DNA from: Anaeramoeba flamelloides
Taxonomy: Eukaryota > Metamonada > Anaeramoebidae
Assembly: GCA_027625915.1 (NCBI GenBank)
Contig: JANTQA010000026.1
Span: 5,208,001 to 5,272,000, forward strand
Reading direction: 5' to 3'
Length of the DNA: 64,000 nucleotides
Below the pieces are notes generated by a model. That model did no database searches and was not told the origin of the DNA. It saw only the letters and a list, made by a program, of their open reading frames with translations. Of this stretch, positions 12,588 through 25,617 are shown in pieces; the stretch's first letter is position 1; each line of letters begins with the position of its first letter. Position numbers and translations under genes: made by a program.

Positions 12588-15500
12588 CTATGTGAAGCAA
12601 AAGTTACCAATTTCAAAATTTTTTTTAGTTTTGGATTTATTTTTATGAATTATGTCATGAAAATAATGTTAATTTGTTACCGAGAGAATTTTGAATTGAC
12701 TAAATTTGTGTTTTTTATAATTCAAAGAGGGCAGTCAGTTCCACTTTTAATACACAAACTTTGAATGAAATTTTAGGCACAGAAAATCCCAAAATATGGT
12801 ACAAAATTAAATTCTAGTGAAATAATTTATATAAAAAAAAAATCCAGAAAATGAGTTTTAATGTGAGAGTTTTTAGTACCTTAAATTTACTTCAAAGTTT
12901 GTGTCTCATCGGTGGAACTGAATGTATCTAGACTGATAAATTTAAAGTATCTAGATACTAACATTCTAAGACTTTTAAACTTGATCAAGTTTTAAAACAT
13001 ATTTGAAATTATTTAAATAAATTGATAATTTTTTAAAAAACCATGTGTCCGCTGAGGTTTATACACAAGAGAAAGGAAATTTATGAATATATTTCTTGTT
13101 ACAAATTGAAACAAAAATACTTGGGGAAAAGTATAAAAATGTTTAATTTTTTTTTTTTTTCGATTATTTTTGTTTTTCATATTTCTGATGCTTCTTCGAA
13201 CAGTCCCACTCTATTATTAAATTCAATTTTTTACTCATTAAGAAACCTTATCCATTTTGAAAAGTTTCTTCTCTTTCCAGACTGTATCTAAACAGTATCA
13301 TTAATTCAATTTTAAATTTCTATTTTTTGAAAAAAGGAAATTAATTTCTACCTTTTTACGTGCAAATTTCTCATTTCAAAATTTTATTATATTTTGGTGT
13401 AAAAATATATTAAAATAAAATACTAAGTAAAAATCTTTTTATATGTTTAAATACTTCTGGGAAAATTCCAATATAGACTCGATAACAAGGACATTTAAAA
13501 TTAAAAGCTCCCTTTTTTTTTTTTTTTTTTTTTTAATGATAGAATTGCTACACATTAAAAGGCTAAAAGAAACGGAGAATAAAGAATAAGTAAATATGGT
13601 ATTAGTTTCTTTAAATTCTATTATTTAAAAAGAAAAACTATAAATGAATGATCAAATTGCAAAATTTTTCTCAAAAAATAGAGTTAATTTTACAGATAAA
13701 AAAATCATTAAATTTACATTAACAAATCACTAGCATGAAAAAAGAAAATTGAAAAAAAAAAAAAAAATTACTCCATTTATTAACTTTTCATCTTGAATGA
13801 TAAAGTTTATTTATAGTATATTCTACATTCAGAACTTTAAATTGTTGAGGTTATTGTATTTATAGTTGTTAGTAGTATCACCTTTTTTAAAAAGTCTCTA
13901 GTCTAGAAAAAAAAGTATTTTTCAGATAAATAATTACAAATAACCCGAAGAATGAATTTTAGTCTAATTCAACTTTGGATATTTATTATAATAGATAATA
14001 ACTAATAATTTTAAAAATGTTGTATTCATCTAATAAAACTGAAATAGAGAAAAAAAAATCCTTATGATAATTATTAAAAGTGCCTGTCAAGTTCCGAGGT
14101 TTTTTATTTAATTTTTTGATTATTTCTTAAATTAAAAGAAAAACTAACGGAAAAATCTATAAAAAATATTTTTTTCTAATTTATCTCACTAAATAATTCT
14201 ATAATATTCAAAATAACTGGTTATCTATTTGAAAGATATTTATTAAATTTAAAATACTTCTAAAATAAATCGTTATAATCACTTAACTGTGAAAATAAAA
14301 ATATTCAAATTTTTTACTATTAAATTTGAAAAAAATTTTAAAGGAAAATTGTATTTTCCAACTTTAAATGTAAAATATCTGGAAAAAATAAGATTTGATC
14401 CAAGATTTTTTATTAACCTAAAGTGTTTATTATTAGTAAGGTTATCAAAAAGTAAAAAATTAGCAAATGTTTAATTTTTTTTTTAAAAATTTTTTTCATA
14501 ATTGTTGTGAGAGAAATTATCAAAAATTTTTAAACTAATTTAAATCAGAAATTTAAACTTGAACTAAAACATTAAAATTTAACTTTGATTTTTTTTTTTT
14601 TTTTTTGGACTGAGATATATTATTTTTCCTTGAATAATAAGTTATATTGGAACCTGGAGGGGAAAAATCATAATTTTTAAGCCCTCATAACGTTTTTTTT
14701 TGGCATATATACAATAAGAAAGTATTACTTTAATATCTTTAAAGTAGTTAATGTATTCAAAACTATTATTATTGATTTTTAATTTTTTGAATCTATTTTT
14801 TAAGAATTATATTTCAATGTATTTATTAAGTTGCAATTAACAATAAACACAAAAAATTCCTCAAAACCATAATTCAGAAATATTTTGAAAAAGTTTTGTT
14901 ATAATAAATATTTTTGTTATTATCATTGCATATCCTTAATCAACAATTTTTATTTCGATAAATCACTACAAATTCATAATTTTCTAAATCATGAACAAAT
15001 GATATTATGAATAATGATTCTCGATTTCAAATAATATCGCGTATATTAATTTTATTATTTTAAATTCTTTTGATTAATTCTTATATTCAAATTTTTGCAA
15101 TTTTTGCATCGTAAAGGTTTGTCCCAAAAAAAGTATCATAGTTTTTGGAAAAATTACAAACTTATTAAATAAAGTTAAAAAATTAATAAATCATTTTTTA
15201 AACATACATTCCCATTATTTATTATTTTAATTTTTCGTTCTTATAATGAATTTATAGATATAACCCTTTCAAAAATGTACCAAGTACCCGATCCTTATGA
15301 TTATAATAATACTTATCAGCCTTTATTTGTTGCTTACTATGATGGCCAAATTGATATAATTGATTCTGCTAAACAAGAAGTAAATATCCCCTCCCTTCTC
15401 TTTCAACATTATTGTTTTTTTTTGATTTTTTGGTTGAATATTTATTTTTCTCTTTATTTGTTAATTTTCCAAAAAAAATATATATATCAAAAAAAAAGGT

Positions 15501-18500
15501 TATTCAAACATTAAACTTATCAAATAGTCCACCAAATGAACTTATTGGATTATCTATAAATAATACTGATGTAAATGCGGTGTTTATTCTCACTTATGGA
15601 AACAAATTACAATTTCATCAAGCAACATCAGATCCAAAAAACATTGTCGAAGAACCTTACCATACAGTTACTCTTGATGAAGGAGATATTGTAGCAGAGT
15701 ATCCATTTGAATTAGATGACATTCATCATTTAGCACTTCATGTTAAGATATCAGATACTGAACATCATGTAATGGTTTATAAAGTTTCTGATGATGGTAC
15801 AGTTGAAAAAAAAGAAACAACAAAGTAAAAAACAGAAATTTTCTTTTTCTATATTTTTTTCAAGATAAGAATTTAATTTTTATATTTTTATTTATTACTT
15901 TTAAACTTTATCTATTTTGGTTCTTATTATCGAAAAAATAAAATAAAATAATAAAAAAAAAAAAATTCACTAATTATTCAATAGATTCCAAAATGTAGAA
16001 AATCCATTTATTAGTTTAACCGAACACAGAAACAATTTTTCCAATTCTGAAAACATTTTTTCATATGAAGAATCAACACACGAAATGTTAATAGTTATTA
16101 GCCAGGCTCAAAGGGTTGATATTTTCCAATTAAATATTGAGATCGAAAATACACATGATTTCGAGAACGAAGGAGACCAATACTCTAGGATCTTTCAAAC
16201 TCATAACGAAAGCACGGTAGTTGTCAAAGCAATGGTCTTTGACGAGTACTTCCGAAGAGCTCAAAAATACAATACTAGTTACCAATTTATAGATAATAAT
16301 GGTGACTCATATTTGCCGTGGACCAATCCTTATCCCTCAAATCAATTAATTTTAGTTGTCATTTTAGATAATGCCACTCATGAATTTGACTGGGAAATTG
16401 ACAAGACACTTAACCTCACATCTGATAAATTACTAGCCTTCTTTAGTTTGAGCGAATTTAGAAAGAGCACAGAAAATGCGGCTTTTGATAACCCGCAAGC
16501 ACAAACACAAAATTGCCCTTCTCATAATGAATATTATATGTTTGATACGGATTGTCAATTGAGGGAGTACAATGTCGAAGATTTGGAATATATTCCCAAA
16601 TACATGTCGATCACGTTAAAGGATCCCTTAGAGGGAAACTCCGACGAAGCAGAGATCTTTGCGACAGGGAGAAGTGGCAAGGTGGATACCCTCTCGGAAT
16701 ATTATTATGCCAATTCGCATTACCACGTTCTTCATCTTGGCTCTGATTCTCAATACATTGACATTTATGCCATCCAAGCGGAGCTCTGTGAGTCAAACAC
16801 CTATTCGATCCGTAACAAAAACTTTGTTACCTGGAAAATGTCTAGATTGCAAGCCATTGGGCCAATCACGTCCATGTATGTGACACCCAATTCACAACAT
16901 ACCTTTTTCACAATCACAAGAAAAATGTGGGAAATCAAAACCATCGAGCGATTTGGGGAGATTTGCGACACACTGGAGGAAGACAGTGAAGATATCTTTT
17001 TGCAAAGCTATTTGGAATACTGTGAGCAATTGAATGGAATCAAGTTTGATTCGAATAACTTTGCCCAGTACAGTTCCTCGTGCACAATTGGAATGAACTG
17101 CCCGTCGGACAACCAGGCATTCTACTATGAACCACCCAAGGGATGGTACACATATCGGTCCACTAATATCACCATTTGCCCCAAGGGCTACTACTGCAGG
17201 CATGGGCTACTGGCCACCTGCCCAAGGGGGTACTATTGCCCAGATGAGGAAATGGGTGAACCGACACAATGCGTACAAACAGATGATATGTCGATCTCAT
17301 GCGAAACAACTGGACTTATTGATGTGGGCGAATGCTACCCAGGTGAAATTTGCACGGCACCTTATGAAATAGGGCTCGGTGTACCACCTGGCAAATATTA
17401 CGACATCCCCAGAGAAAATTTTGATGCTACAAGCCTCTTTAAAGATTGCACGCTGGGTGACTTTTGTTACTTGGGGGCATACCAAGATAACACGGCCAGT
17501 AACGCCTCCATCTTTAGAGATTGCCCAGAGGGCTATTACTGCGAAACCACAGAGATAATCGATCCAGTAAAGTGTGATTGCTCTGACGGGGAGTGCTATT
17601 ATTGCCCATCTGGTACATACAAATTGGATCTCTGCCCAGCCGGCTACTATTGCAGCGACGAAACTTCCAAAATCCAATGCGAAATTACCCAATACTGCCC
17701 AGCAGGCGCCACAGACACCCAGGCGTGTACAGCAGGTTATTATTGCCCTAGCGCAGCAGTCCAAAATATATGCCCCTCGGGCAATTATTGCCCCGAAGGT
17801 TCAGTGGAGCCCAAAAGCTGTCCATTTTTTGTCTATTGTGACGAGGGCGAAGAAAATCTCCCAGCAGAGTATGTCGGGTATATTCTCGATCTTGTTGTTC
17901 TTGGCGTCCTTGGCTTGTGCTATTATTTCACCCTCAGATATGTTGAACAAAAGCGGAAGGAACGTGAGATCTATCGGAAATTTGGATTTGATAAACGATC
18001 CGTTATGGCTTCAGTCGTGTTTTCAGGTTTGACAGTAATGCAGCCAAATTACCAGGTCAAATTGCATTCCGAGGATGAGGATTCCAAAAACCCCCTGGAA
18101 CAGGAACGTAGCTTTTACTTAGATTTTGAATTTGATGATCTTGGGCTAACGATCAAGGGAAGATCGAAAAAGGTTGTACTGAAGGGCGTGACGGGAAAGA
18201 TCTTCCACGGATCCGTTACTGCCATTATGGGACCCTCGGGTGCAGGTAAAACAACCTTTTTGAATACGCTGTGTGGCAAGGCAAGCTATGGTATCCCCAA
18301 CGGTACTGTCAAGCTGAATGGGTACGAAGAATCAATTTCCGAATATAAAAAGGTTATTGGGTTTGTGCCACAGGAGGATATCATGATGAGGGAATTAACA
18401 GTCAAGGAAAATATGCTTTTCTCCGCCAACCTGAGACTTGATCGCGACATGCCCAAGAAGGACATCAAGAATTTTGTTTCCGACGTAATCAAAACACTGG

Positions 18501-19948
18501 GCCTCTGGGATGTCAGACATTCCCCCATTGGTGACGAAACGAAAAGAGGTGTTTCTGGTGGCCAAAGGAAAAGAGTTAACGCGGGCTTGGAATTAGTTGC
18601 CAACCCAGTCGGATTGTTCCTTGATGAGCCCACCTCTGGTTTGGATTCCACCTCCTCAATGGATCTCTGTCGAGCCCTGAGAAACATTGCCGATGCCGGG
18701 ATTAATGTAATGGCTGTTATTCATCAGCCCAGATACGAAATCTTCATGATGTTCCACAATGTATTACTATTAGGAAAGGGTGGTAGAACAGTATACCTGG
18801 GGCCAACCGAACATTCTTTGGGCTACTTTGAACATTTAGGGTTCCGGTGCCCGGAGTTTGTTAACCCCGCAGATTTTATGATGGATGTTATTGCCGGGAA
18901 CGAAAGAATTGAAGGTTCCAAAGAGGCCTTCGAACCAACACAATTGTTTACACTCTGGACCGAAGAAGGTGTTCCCTATATTGAAAAATTGACCGAAGAG
19001 GGCAAAATTGAAGATCCTGAAGACAAAAAACAAGACTACGAAGAAATCCATGACACAGTATTAAATGATCGTAATAGAAAAACTGCAGGCTTCTTTAGAC
19101 AATCTTGGGAATTCTTCATTCGGTCATTGGTGCAGCAAACTAGAGATGTACCAGGATTCATTGTTGATTTACTTTTAGTCTACATCGCAGGCTTGTTTTT
19201 GGGAGTGCTGAACCAAGATACGACATACATTGGCCCACCACCTACATACGTAATTGAGGAGTGTCCAGAAGCAATGCAAGAATATTGTGCTTATCCTCTT
19301 GAAGAGCCAATCGGGGCTTTGGCAAGTTTGACCTCCTTGGCTATCGCTTTAACAAGTACCATGGCAAGTTTGAAAATATTTGGCAAGGAAAAGGTAGTCT
19401 ATTGGAGAGAATCCGCGTCTGGTCTAAATTCCTTTGCCTATTTTGTCGCCAAGAATTTTGCTTCAATTCCTTCCCAACTTTTACAACCAGCGGTATTTCT
19501 TTCGATTTACTATGCATTAGTGAAACCTAGGATTTCTGTGATGGCAATCTATGGTGTTCTACTTTTGATTCAATTAACGGGATGCGCTCTCGGTCAATTA
19601 ATTTCCATTCTCTTCCCTGCAAGTGTTTCTCAACTTGCAGCTGCAGTTATTGTCTTGATTTCATCACTTGTCTCTGGTTTGAATCCTCCTCTCAAGGAAG
19701 TATCAGAAATGACATTCATCAATATTTTCCATTATACTTCATTTTTACGATACGCACAAGAGGCATTCTTCATTTTGGAAATTGAAGAATATGACGATGT
19801 TTATGATCTTGAAACGACTTATGATATATATGGATACGATGCAAGTAGATTAGGTTTAAATTTCGGCATTCTCATTACAATTTCGGTATTATATAGGATA
19901 TTCGCTTATTTGTTACTTAGATTTAAAGATCGTGATAAACAAGTTTAA
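12235..19948 (+). CDS. ABCG (white-brown complex) half-transporter with Cys-rich extracellular domain
   Basis: Four exons join in phase: 12235-12532, 15258-15379, 15499-15824 and 15985-19948 (introns GTAAGT...TATAG, GTAAAT...AAAG, GTAAAA...ATAG), giving about 1,569 residues. The ATG at 12235 opens a signal peptide (MKLCLFALLSVFLISFLFF). A long luminal region follows; about 618-870 are Cys-rich repeats of the CPxGYYC type. One transmembrane helix lies near 880-905. The ABCG ATPase follows, with Walker A GPSGAGKT (about 998), signature VSGGQRKR (about 1105) and Walker B FLDEPTSGLDS (about 1128). The C-terminal third is an ABC2-type membrane domain with several helices. Order NBD-TMD and this Cys-rich N-terminus are known from plant ABCG24/ABCG28-like half-transporters, which must dimerise; the substrate is unknown. 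All catalytic motifs are intact. Much of exon 4 is noticeably richer in G+C than its surroundings. Intron 1 is 2.7 kb. Confidence 0.92.
12731..12926. repeat. Foldback repeat family F1, degraded copy inside ABCG intron 1
   Basis: The arms begin CAGTCAGTTCCACTTTTAAT and end in an inverted partner (GGTGGAACTGAATG). This is the same family as the palindrome at 35878-36211 and the copies at 52013 and 52586. The arms have diverged more than at 35.9 kb. It lies in the 2.7 kb first intron of the ABCG gene. Confidence 0.6.
13535..13705 (+). repeat. Dispersed repeat D1, copy 3
   Basis: This matches 9250-9415 by eye, including AAATATGGTATTAGTTTCTT and CTCAAAAAATAGAGTTAATT. It lies within ABCG intron 1. 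The remainder of that intron (about 13710-15257) shows no recognisable exon or element. Confidence 0.5.
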
Positions 19949-20654
19949 AGTGAATTACATTTTTTTTTTATTGTTATTAATTTTTTCTTTTTTGTTTTCA
20001 TTTATTTATTTATCAAATTATTCTATTTTTTTTTACTTTTTGCTAAACACACTTTATTAATTTATTTTTTTCTTAATAAATAAAATTATTTCATTTTATT
20101 ATATTGAGATTATTTTTTGTATACTTTTTGATTTTTTCTTTTTGCTTTGGTTGTTGGATTTAGATTTGATTTGTAAATCAAAAATTTTTAATAACAATTT
20201 TTTTATTTTTTTTTTATTATTATGAAATATTTATTCCTCTTTAAGAATAATAATACGGGAAAAAATGTTTCTAGTGTGTAAATATTTTTCAGAATTAAAA
20301 AAATTTCATTTTGGACTCTGATTTTTTTTTTTTTATTTTATAAAAATCAAAATAGTTACTCAAAAAAAAATAAAAATGGATTGTTTGAATAATTATTTTT
20401 TTTAATAAAAATATTGTCATGAGAAGAAAAATGAAAAAATATTTACCCGTTTAAGGTAAATCTAGAAACAACTTTATTTATTGAAAAATGTGAAATTTAA
20501 TAAATTACAATTAATAAAAATTATTTATATTGTTTTTTATTTTTTCTATTGAAGAGAGCGGATCCAACAAAATTATTTCCTATTTTGGGTTAGGTTTTTT
20601 TTATTTGTGAAATTAAAAAAAACCTAGACACTAGAAAGCACATGACGGCACATG
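19949..20654. other. 3' flank of ABCG and intergenic AT-rich DNA
   Basis: The sequence after the ABCG stop is T-rich with AATAAA-like motifs near 20078-20085, which could serve polyadenylation. Nothing else is recognisable until the LINE relic begins near 20655. Confidence 0.4.
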
Positions 20655-22650
20655 ATGACACAGTCCTACAAAAAATGATACAAGTCTTCAATGGTATCAA
20701 TATTTAACTTTTCATAAATCACAATTTTTATTTTTATTTTTGCTTGTTACATAAGAGTACTTATTTCAGCAATTAGTAAAATTTCGACAATTTAGAATTG
20801 TTTTTGAAACTTTCTAGTTTAAGGGATCAGTCTTTAACGACAACAAAACAAAATTTAAAAATATGTTATTGCTGGTATTCTCTGCTTACAAATTTTGTAT
20901 ATTACAAGTGTCAAAAAATTCTGATCGACGATGAAAGCCATTAAAGAATATTTTTTTATAAGTTTAAATAATTTTTTTCCATTTTTTAGTAAAAAGAATA
21001 CTATTTAAATTCATTTTTTTCTCACAATTTAACAAGTATTTACCCCATTTATTGTCATTTTGATCATTATTATACTAGAAAATTTCTTTGTTTCGAGTAA
21101 TATTAATATAAAGATTTTTTTTCTTTTTTGAGATAATACTTTTGGTTAAGCAAAAAATTGATATATTCAACGGATTAAAAAATAATTGTATTTTTTTAAG
21201 TAGAGTAGTTATATTAATAAAAGTTTTGTGGTCATTTTAAAATTTTAAGAAGAAATTTTGTTTTTGTTTTATATATATAATTATATTTTTCAAAATAAAA
21301 TTTTCTTGAAGATATTTGGGGATTAGTTTATTTTATCTCCTCAAAATTCAAAATAATTTTTTTTCTGCCAAAAATGAATTGAATTGTTATAAGGTTTCTT
21401 GTGAATAAGACCAAACAATTTGTTAATAAAATTTTTCAAAATGAAAATTTATATGCAATTTTTTTTCATTTTTTCAAAACCAGAAAAGAACTTTTTTCAA
21501 AACCTTAAAGAAATAAATTTTTTGCTTAATAGATCTCAATTTTATTGATAAAATGTAGTTAGGCTTCTACCAAATATTTATTTATTGAATCACCTAAACC
21601 ACAATTAGTTTTATTGTCTGAGATTTGAATTGAAATATTAATCAAAGTAAAAGAAACCAAATATAAACCTTTTATTTTCGAAATCGATACTTTCCAATAT
21701 AAATCGAAAAATAAGTTTTCCTATTTTTAGGATTAACTTAATTCTTAAACAAAATAATACGTTACTTTTTTTAGTTTTATATTGGAAATATGTAAATTTT
21801 AAATTTAAAAAAAGAGACTCACATCAATAAATTGTTTAAATGGGGTTAACTCATCCATTTCATAAGTCAAAACATAAATGATAAAAAAAAAAGTTTCAAG
21901 ATCTTGAAAATATTTCATTTTATTTTCAAAAATGACAATTCCCTTAAATATTTTTGTTGTTTGAAATTACAATTTTGTTGTTTTATAATTTTTAGATATT
22001 GTTGAACTTTCCAACGGGTTGTATTTTCGAATTTGGTTAATCAAAAAACTTTTAATTCTAAATCTAATAATTTTTATTCCTCAGTATATCAATTTAAATT
22101 TTCATTTTTTAGTGTTCAAAAATTTAGTATCATTTTTAATTTTTTTTAAATTTAAGAAATCAATTTTTTTCAATCAATTTATTTTTTCTTCCGTATCCTT
22201 TTAATCTAGTGAGATCAATTTTTGCTTCAATTTTATAAATTAATTATAGTGAATGTATGATTAATTTGTAAGAAATTTATAACTGATTTATTGATAAATC
22301 TTTCAATTCCTTCTAAAGATTTCGGTTTTAATTCAAATATTTTGAAACCATAATAAAGTTGACTTCTAATGAGAGATTTGAATAATGTTATTTTGACCCA
22401 TTATTGAGTTTATTTTGTTGAAACATACAATTAAGTGTTTCCAGGGGCTTTTATAATTTTTTGAAATTATATTCAAGATATCTGTTTTTTTCTAAATAAA
22501 TTCATCGATAAAAAATATCTAATAATCCTTTTTTATTTTTAGTTTTTTTAATTATTTGGTTTCATCCAGAAATTTTTTATTATTTGAAAATTCTAAAAAA
22601 GTTTAATAAATAAAATCTTCATATTTTATAATTTTAAATTTTTAAAAAAT
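20655..22650 (-). mobile_element. LINE relic, copy 2, split by a TTAA element
   Basis: The sequences 20655-20822 and 21944-22650 are collinear with 23870-24032 and 24029-24700 of the LINE relic further right. Together they form a second, more decayed minus-strand copy of the same element's 3' part. Reading frames are heavily broken. A 1.12 kb element with a TTAA duplication (20823-21943) separates the halves. The 5' part of the LINE is absent. Confidence 0.75.
20823..21943. mobile_element. Non-autonomous piggyBac-like element (TTAA target duplication)
   Basis: The element starts GGGATCAGTC and ends GACAATTCCC. It is flanked by TTAA on both sides (20819-20822 and 21944-21947). The related LINE at 24029-24032 carries a single TTAA at the equivalent point, so this is a paralogous empty site. 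GGG/CCC termini and TTAA duplication are the piggyBac hallmark. No transposase ORF is present in its 1,121 bp. The first 140 bp resemble, in reverse orientation, the DNA ending at 35548. Confidence 0.85.
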
Positions 22651-23599
22651 TAAATCCTAAATCTATTAATTATTGTCTTGAAAGGAATATTATTTTATAT
22701 TTTTCTTATATGTTTTTTTCAACTTTAATACTCTAATACACCCTACAATATTCTAAAAAATGGTAAAGAACTCCAACAAGGAACCAAAATAACAAATGAC
22801 TCTTGGAATTACTGGTTTGTAATATTATGAATAAATTTGAGAATAAGTGGATCTCTTTTTTCAATTTATGATAAAGATGAAAAAAATCACAATTTATATA
22901 CTAAAATCAAAAAAATCTTATAATATAATAAAGCGTGATATTCTATAAGATCTTGATAATATTTTAAAAATCGTGATAAATGCCAAAATATAGCAATGAA
23001 AAAATTAATCATGATCTTTAGTAGATGATTTTTGGGCTAATTCAATAATTTTTTAAAACGAAATTTTTTTTTTTTGATAAAAAAAACAAGATTATACTTG
23101 AAAAAAAGTTAGAGTTTGTAAAAAAGAAATAAAAATAAAATCATTTAATTAGACCAAGAGTTTTTGTTGTATTTTCTTTTGATATTGTTGACATGCCGAT
23201 CGATCCTTTCGGGTAAAAATAATAATAGCCTAATTTTAATCATAAATAATTTTTCAAATCTGGTATTAGAAATTATCGTAAATAAAAATTCTTATAAAAC
23301 TAATAACCCACATACACACTTTAAAAAATGTTCTCTTGGGTTGAACCATTTTCTTTATTCAATGAGCATTTAAAGGGGGTAAATATCTTTTCAAAAGATT
23401 TTTCACATCAACCTGGCTACATTTTCACTCATTTAAAAAGAATATCCTATTTAAAGTTATTTTCTCTTTATTTTTGAAACTTCTCTTATCTTTATATTAC
23501 ACAGAAAATCTAATTAAATCTAAAAGGTTTTTTTTTTTTTTATTCCATCACAAATTAGAAGGAAAATTAGTCTTTTCTTGTTTTTGGTAATTTCACTTA
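22651..23599. other. AT-rich DNA between two LINE relics
   Basis: I see no gene. A plus-strand 69-codon frame at 23164 has low-complexity composition and no start context worth annotating. Confidence 0.4.
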
Positions 23600-24900
23600 T
23601 GAAAATAATAAAACATTTTTTAAAAAAAATCTATTTTTTTTTTTTTTTATTTTTGAAGAGAGAAAATTGCTTTTCTCCTGTGTGCCCAATTTCTAAACTT
23701 TTTTTTAGAAATTTTGTTAAAGAATCACAAATTTTATTATCACTTACTAATGATAATATATATGATGAATTCTTTTTATTAATAATATCTCCGATATTAT
23801 TAATTTTTTTATTTTTTTCAAAAAATTCAGATATCCAGATTTTTCGATTTATTTTATAGGCCGGACAGTCCCATAAAAAATGATCGAAATCTTCAATGAT
23901 ATCAATATTTAACTTTTCTTTACATAAATCACAATTTTTATTTTTATTTTTACTTGTTACATAAGAGTACCTATTTAAACAATTAGTAAAATTTCGAAAT
24001 TTTAGAATTGTTTTTGAAGCTTTCCAGTTTAAATATTTTTGTTGTTTGAAATTGCAATTTTGTTGTTTTATAATTTTTAGATATTGTTGAACTTTCCAAC
24101 TAGGTGAATTTTCCAATTCGGTTAATCAAAAAAACTTTTAATTCTAAATCTAATAATTTTAATCCCTTAGTGTGCCAATTAATATTTTCATTTTCCAATT
24201 TTCGAAAATTTAGTATTGTTTTTTAATTTTTTTAAATTTAAGAAATCTAATTTTTCTATCAATTTATATTTTCTTCGGTATACTTTTAATCTAGCGAGAT
24301 CAATTTTTGCTTCAATTTTATAAATTAATCGAGGTGAATGGATATTAATTTGTAAGAAATTTGTGACTGATTTATTGATAAATCTATCAATTCTTTCAAA
24401 ATCATTTTGTTTCAAGTCAAATATTTCAAGACCATAATAAAGTTGACTTAAAATGAGAGCTTTGAAAGAAGTTATTTTGACTCCATTGTTGAGTTTATTT
24501 TGTTGAAACAATCGATTAAGTGTTTCCAAGGACTTTTCTACTTTTTTGAAATTATATTCAAGATGTGTGTTTTTTTCTAACCAAATCCCAAGATAAAAAA
24601 TATCTTTTAATTCTTTTTTATATTTGGTTTTTTTTATTATGTGGGTTCATCCCGAATCTTTTTATTATTTCAAAAATCCTTTCTAAATTAATTTTTAGAG
24701 AGATTAATGGCCCTTTCATAATAAGAATAAGATCATCTGCATACATTTGAACATGAACAGCTAAAGTTTTTAACTTTTCTAGTAGGAAATGAGATATAAA
24801 TGCGAAGAGAATTGGTGATAAGGGATCTCCTTGATAAACTCCAATTCCTTCTTTTTTGTAATATCTCAAGAGCCAATTTTTAATTGTTTCATTTTTGATA
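23600..24900 (-). mobile_element. LINE (non-LTR retrotransposon) relic, copy 1, 5'-truncated
   Basis: On the minus strand from about 24870 the frames read a reverse transcriptase core: YQGDPLSPILF and, 20-odd residues later, YADDLILIMKG (the catalytic YADD motif). The thumb and linker region follows (24529-24188). Next comes a C-terminal zinc-knuckle-like CDLC...HFLWDCPAY..R segment (24116-23631), as in many LINE ORF2 proteins. Frames change between the three blocks, so it is inactive. Everything upstream of RT block 4 is missing, which fits 5' truncation during target-primed reverse transcription. The clade cannot be assigned from this fragment. Confidence 0.85.
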
Positions 24901-25617
24901 AATTTTTTAATAGATTGATAAAAAAAAATCTATTTTAAATATTCTTGTGCATTTTCAAATATACTGATGAAATGGATGATTATTTGCTTGATCATAAAAT
25001 TTACAGGAGATTTACAATTGTTTTAAAAAAAAAATTTGAAAAACAAATTTTTTTTTCAACAACAAACAAATCCAATTCCTTTTATAAAGCTTTATGTCTT
25101 TCAAACACTTTAAGACACTCTACAACACTTTTAAACACTTTTAAACACTTTCAAACATTTATTAAAGGGGAAAAGAATTTTAAAAAAATATCTTTATGTA
25201 AGATTTAATTCCATTTTCTGAATAGGTTATTTGTTATTTGATCCTAATATCGATTTGTAATTTTACTATCGCAGGGAATAAAAAAAAAAAATTATATTTT
25301 GAAGGGTTTTAAGGATTTTGTAAATTTATTGTGTTTTTATTATATTATCATTCTTTTTTTAACTAATATTGTAATAATCCATATTATCATTAAAACTCAT
25401 ATTATGCAAGTGTATGAATATTATATAAATAATAATTTAATAGATTGATTTTAAATTGTTTTTTGAGAACTTTAATTTGAAAAGATTTTTAAAACGTTGA
25501 AATTCTCAGAAGAAATACCAACCATTAGTCAAAAATTAAAAATGAAAACATTTATATATATAATTATGATACGTTTTAAACTTTATTATTATTTTAAGAA
25601 AACGAAAAAAAAATATA
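24901..25617. other. Intergenic DNA with an 11-bp mini-tandem at 25095-25160
   Basis: About six tandem variants of an 11-base unit (consensus AACACTTTTAA) are present at 25095-25160. The remainder is AT-rich and non-coding, and forms the 3' flank of the WDR11 gene on the minus strand. Confidence 0.5.

Noticed and set aside
16552-19785. Several alternative-frame ORFs inside the ABCG exon, up to 155 codons
   Set aside because: They arise from the higher G+C of this exon. Only the +2 frame shows conserved motifs.
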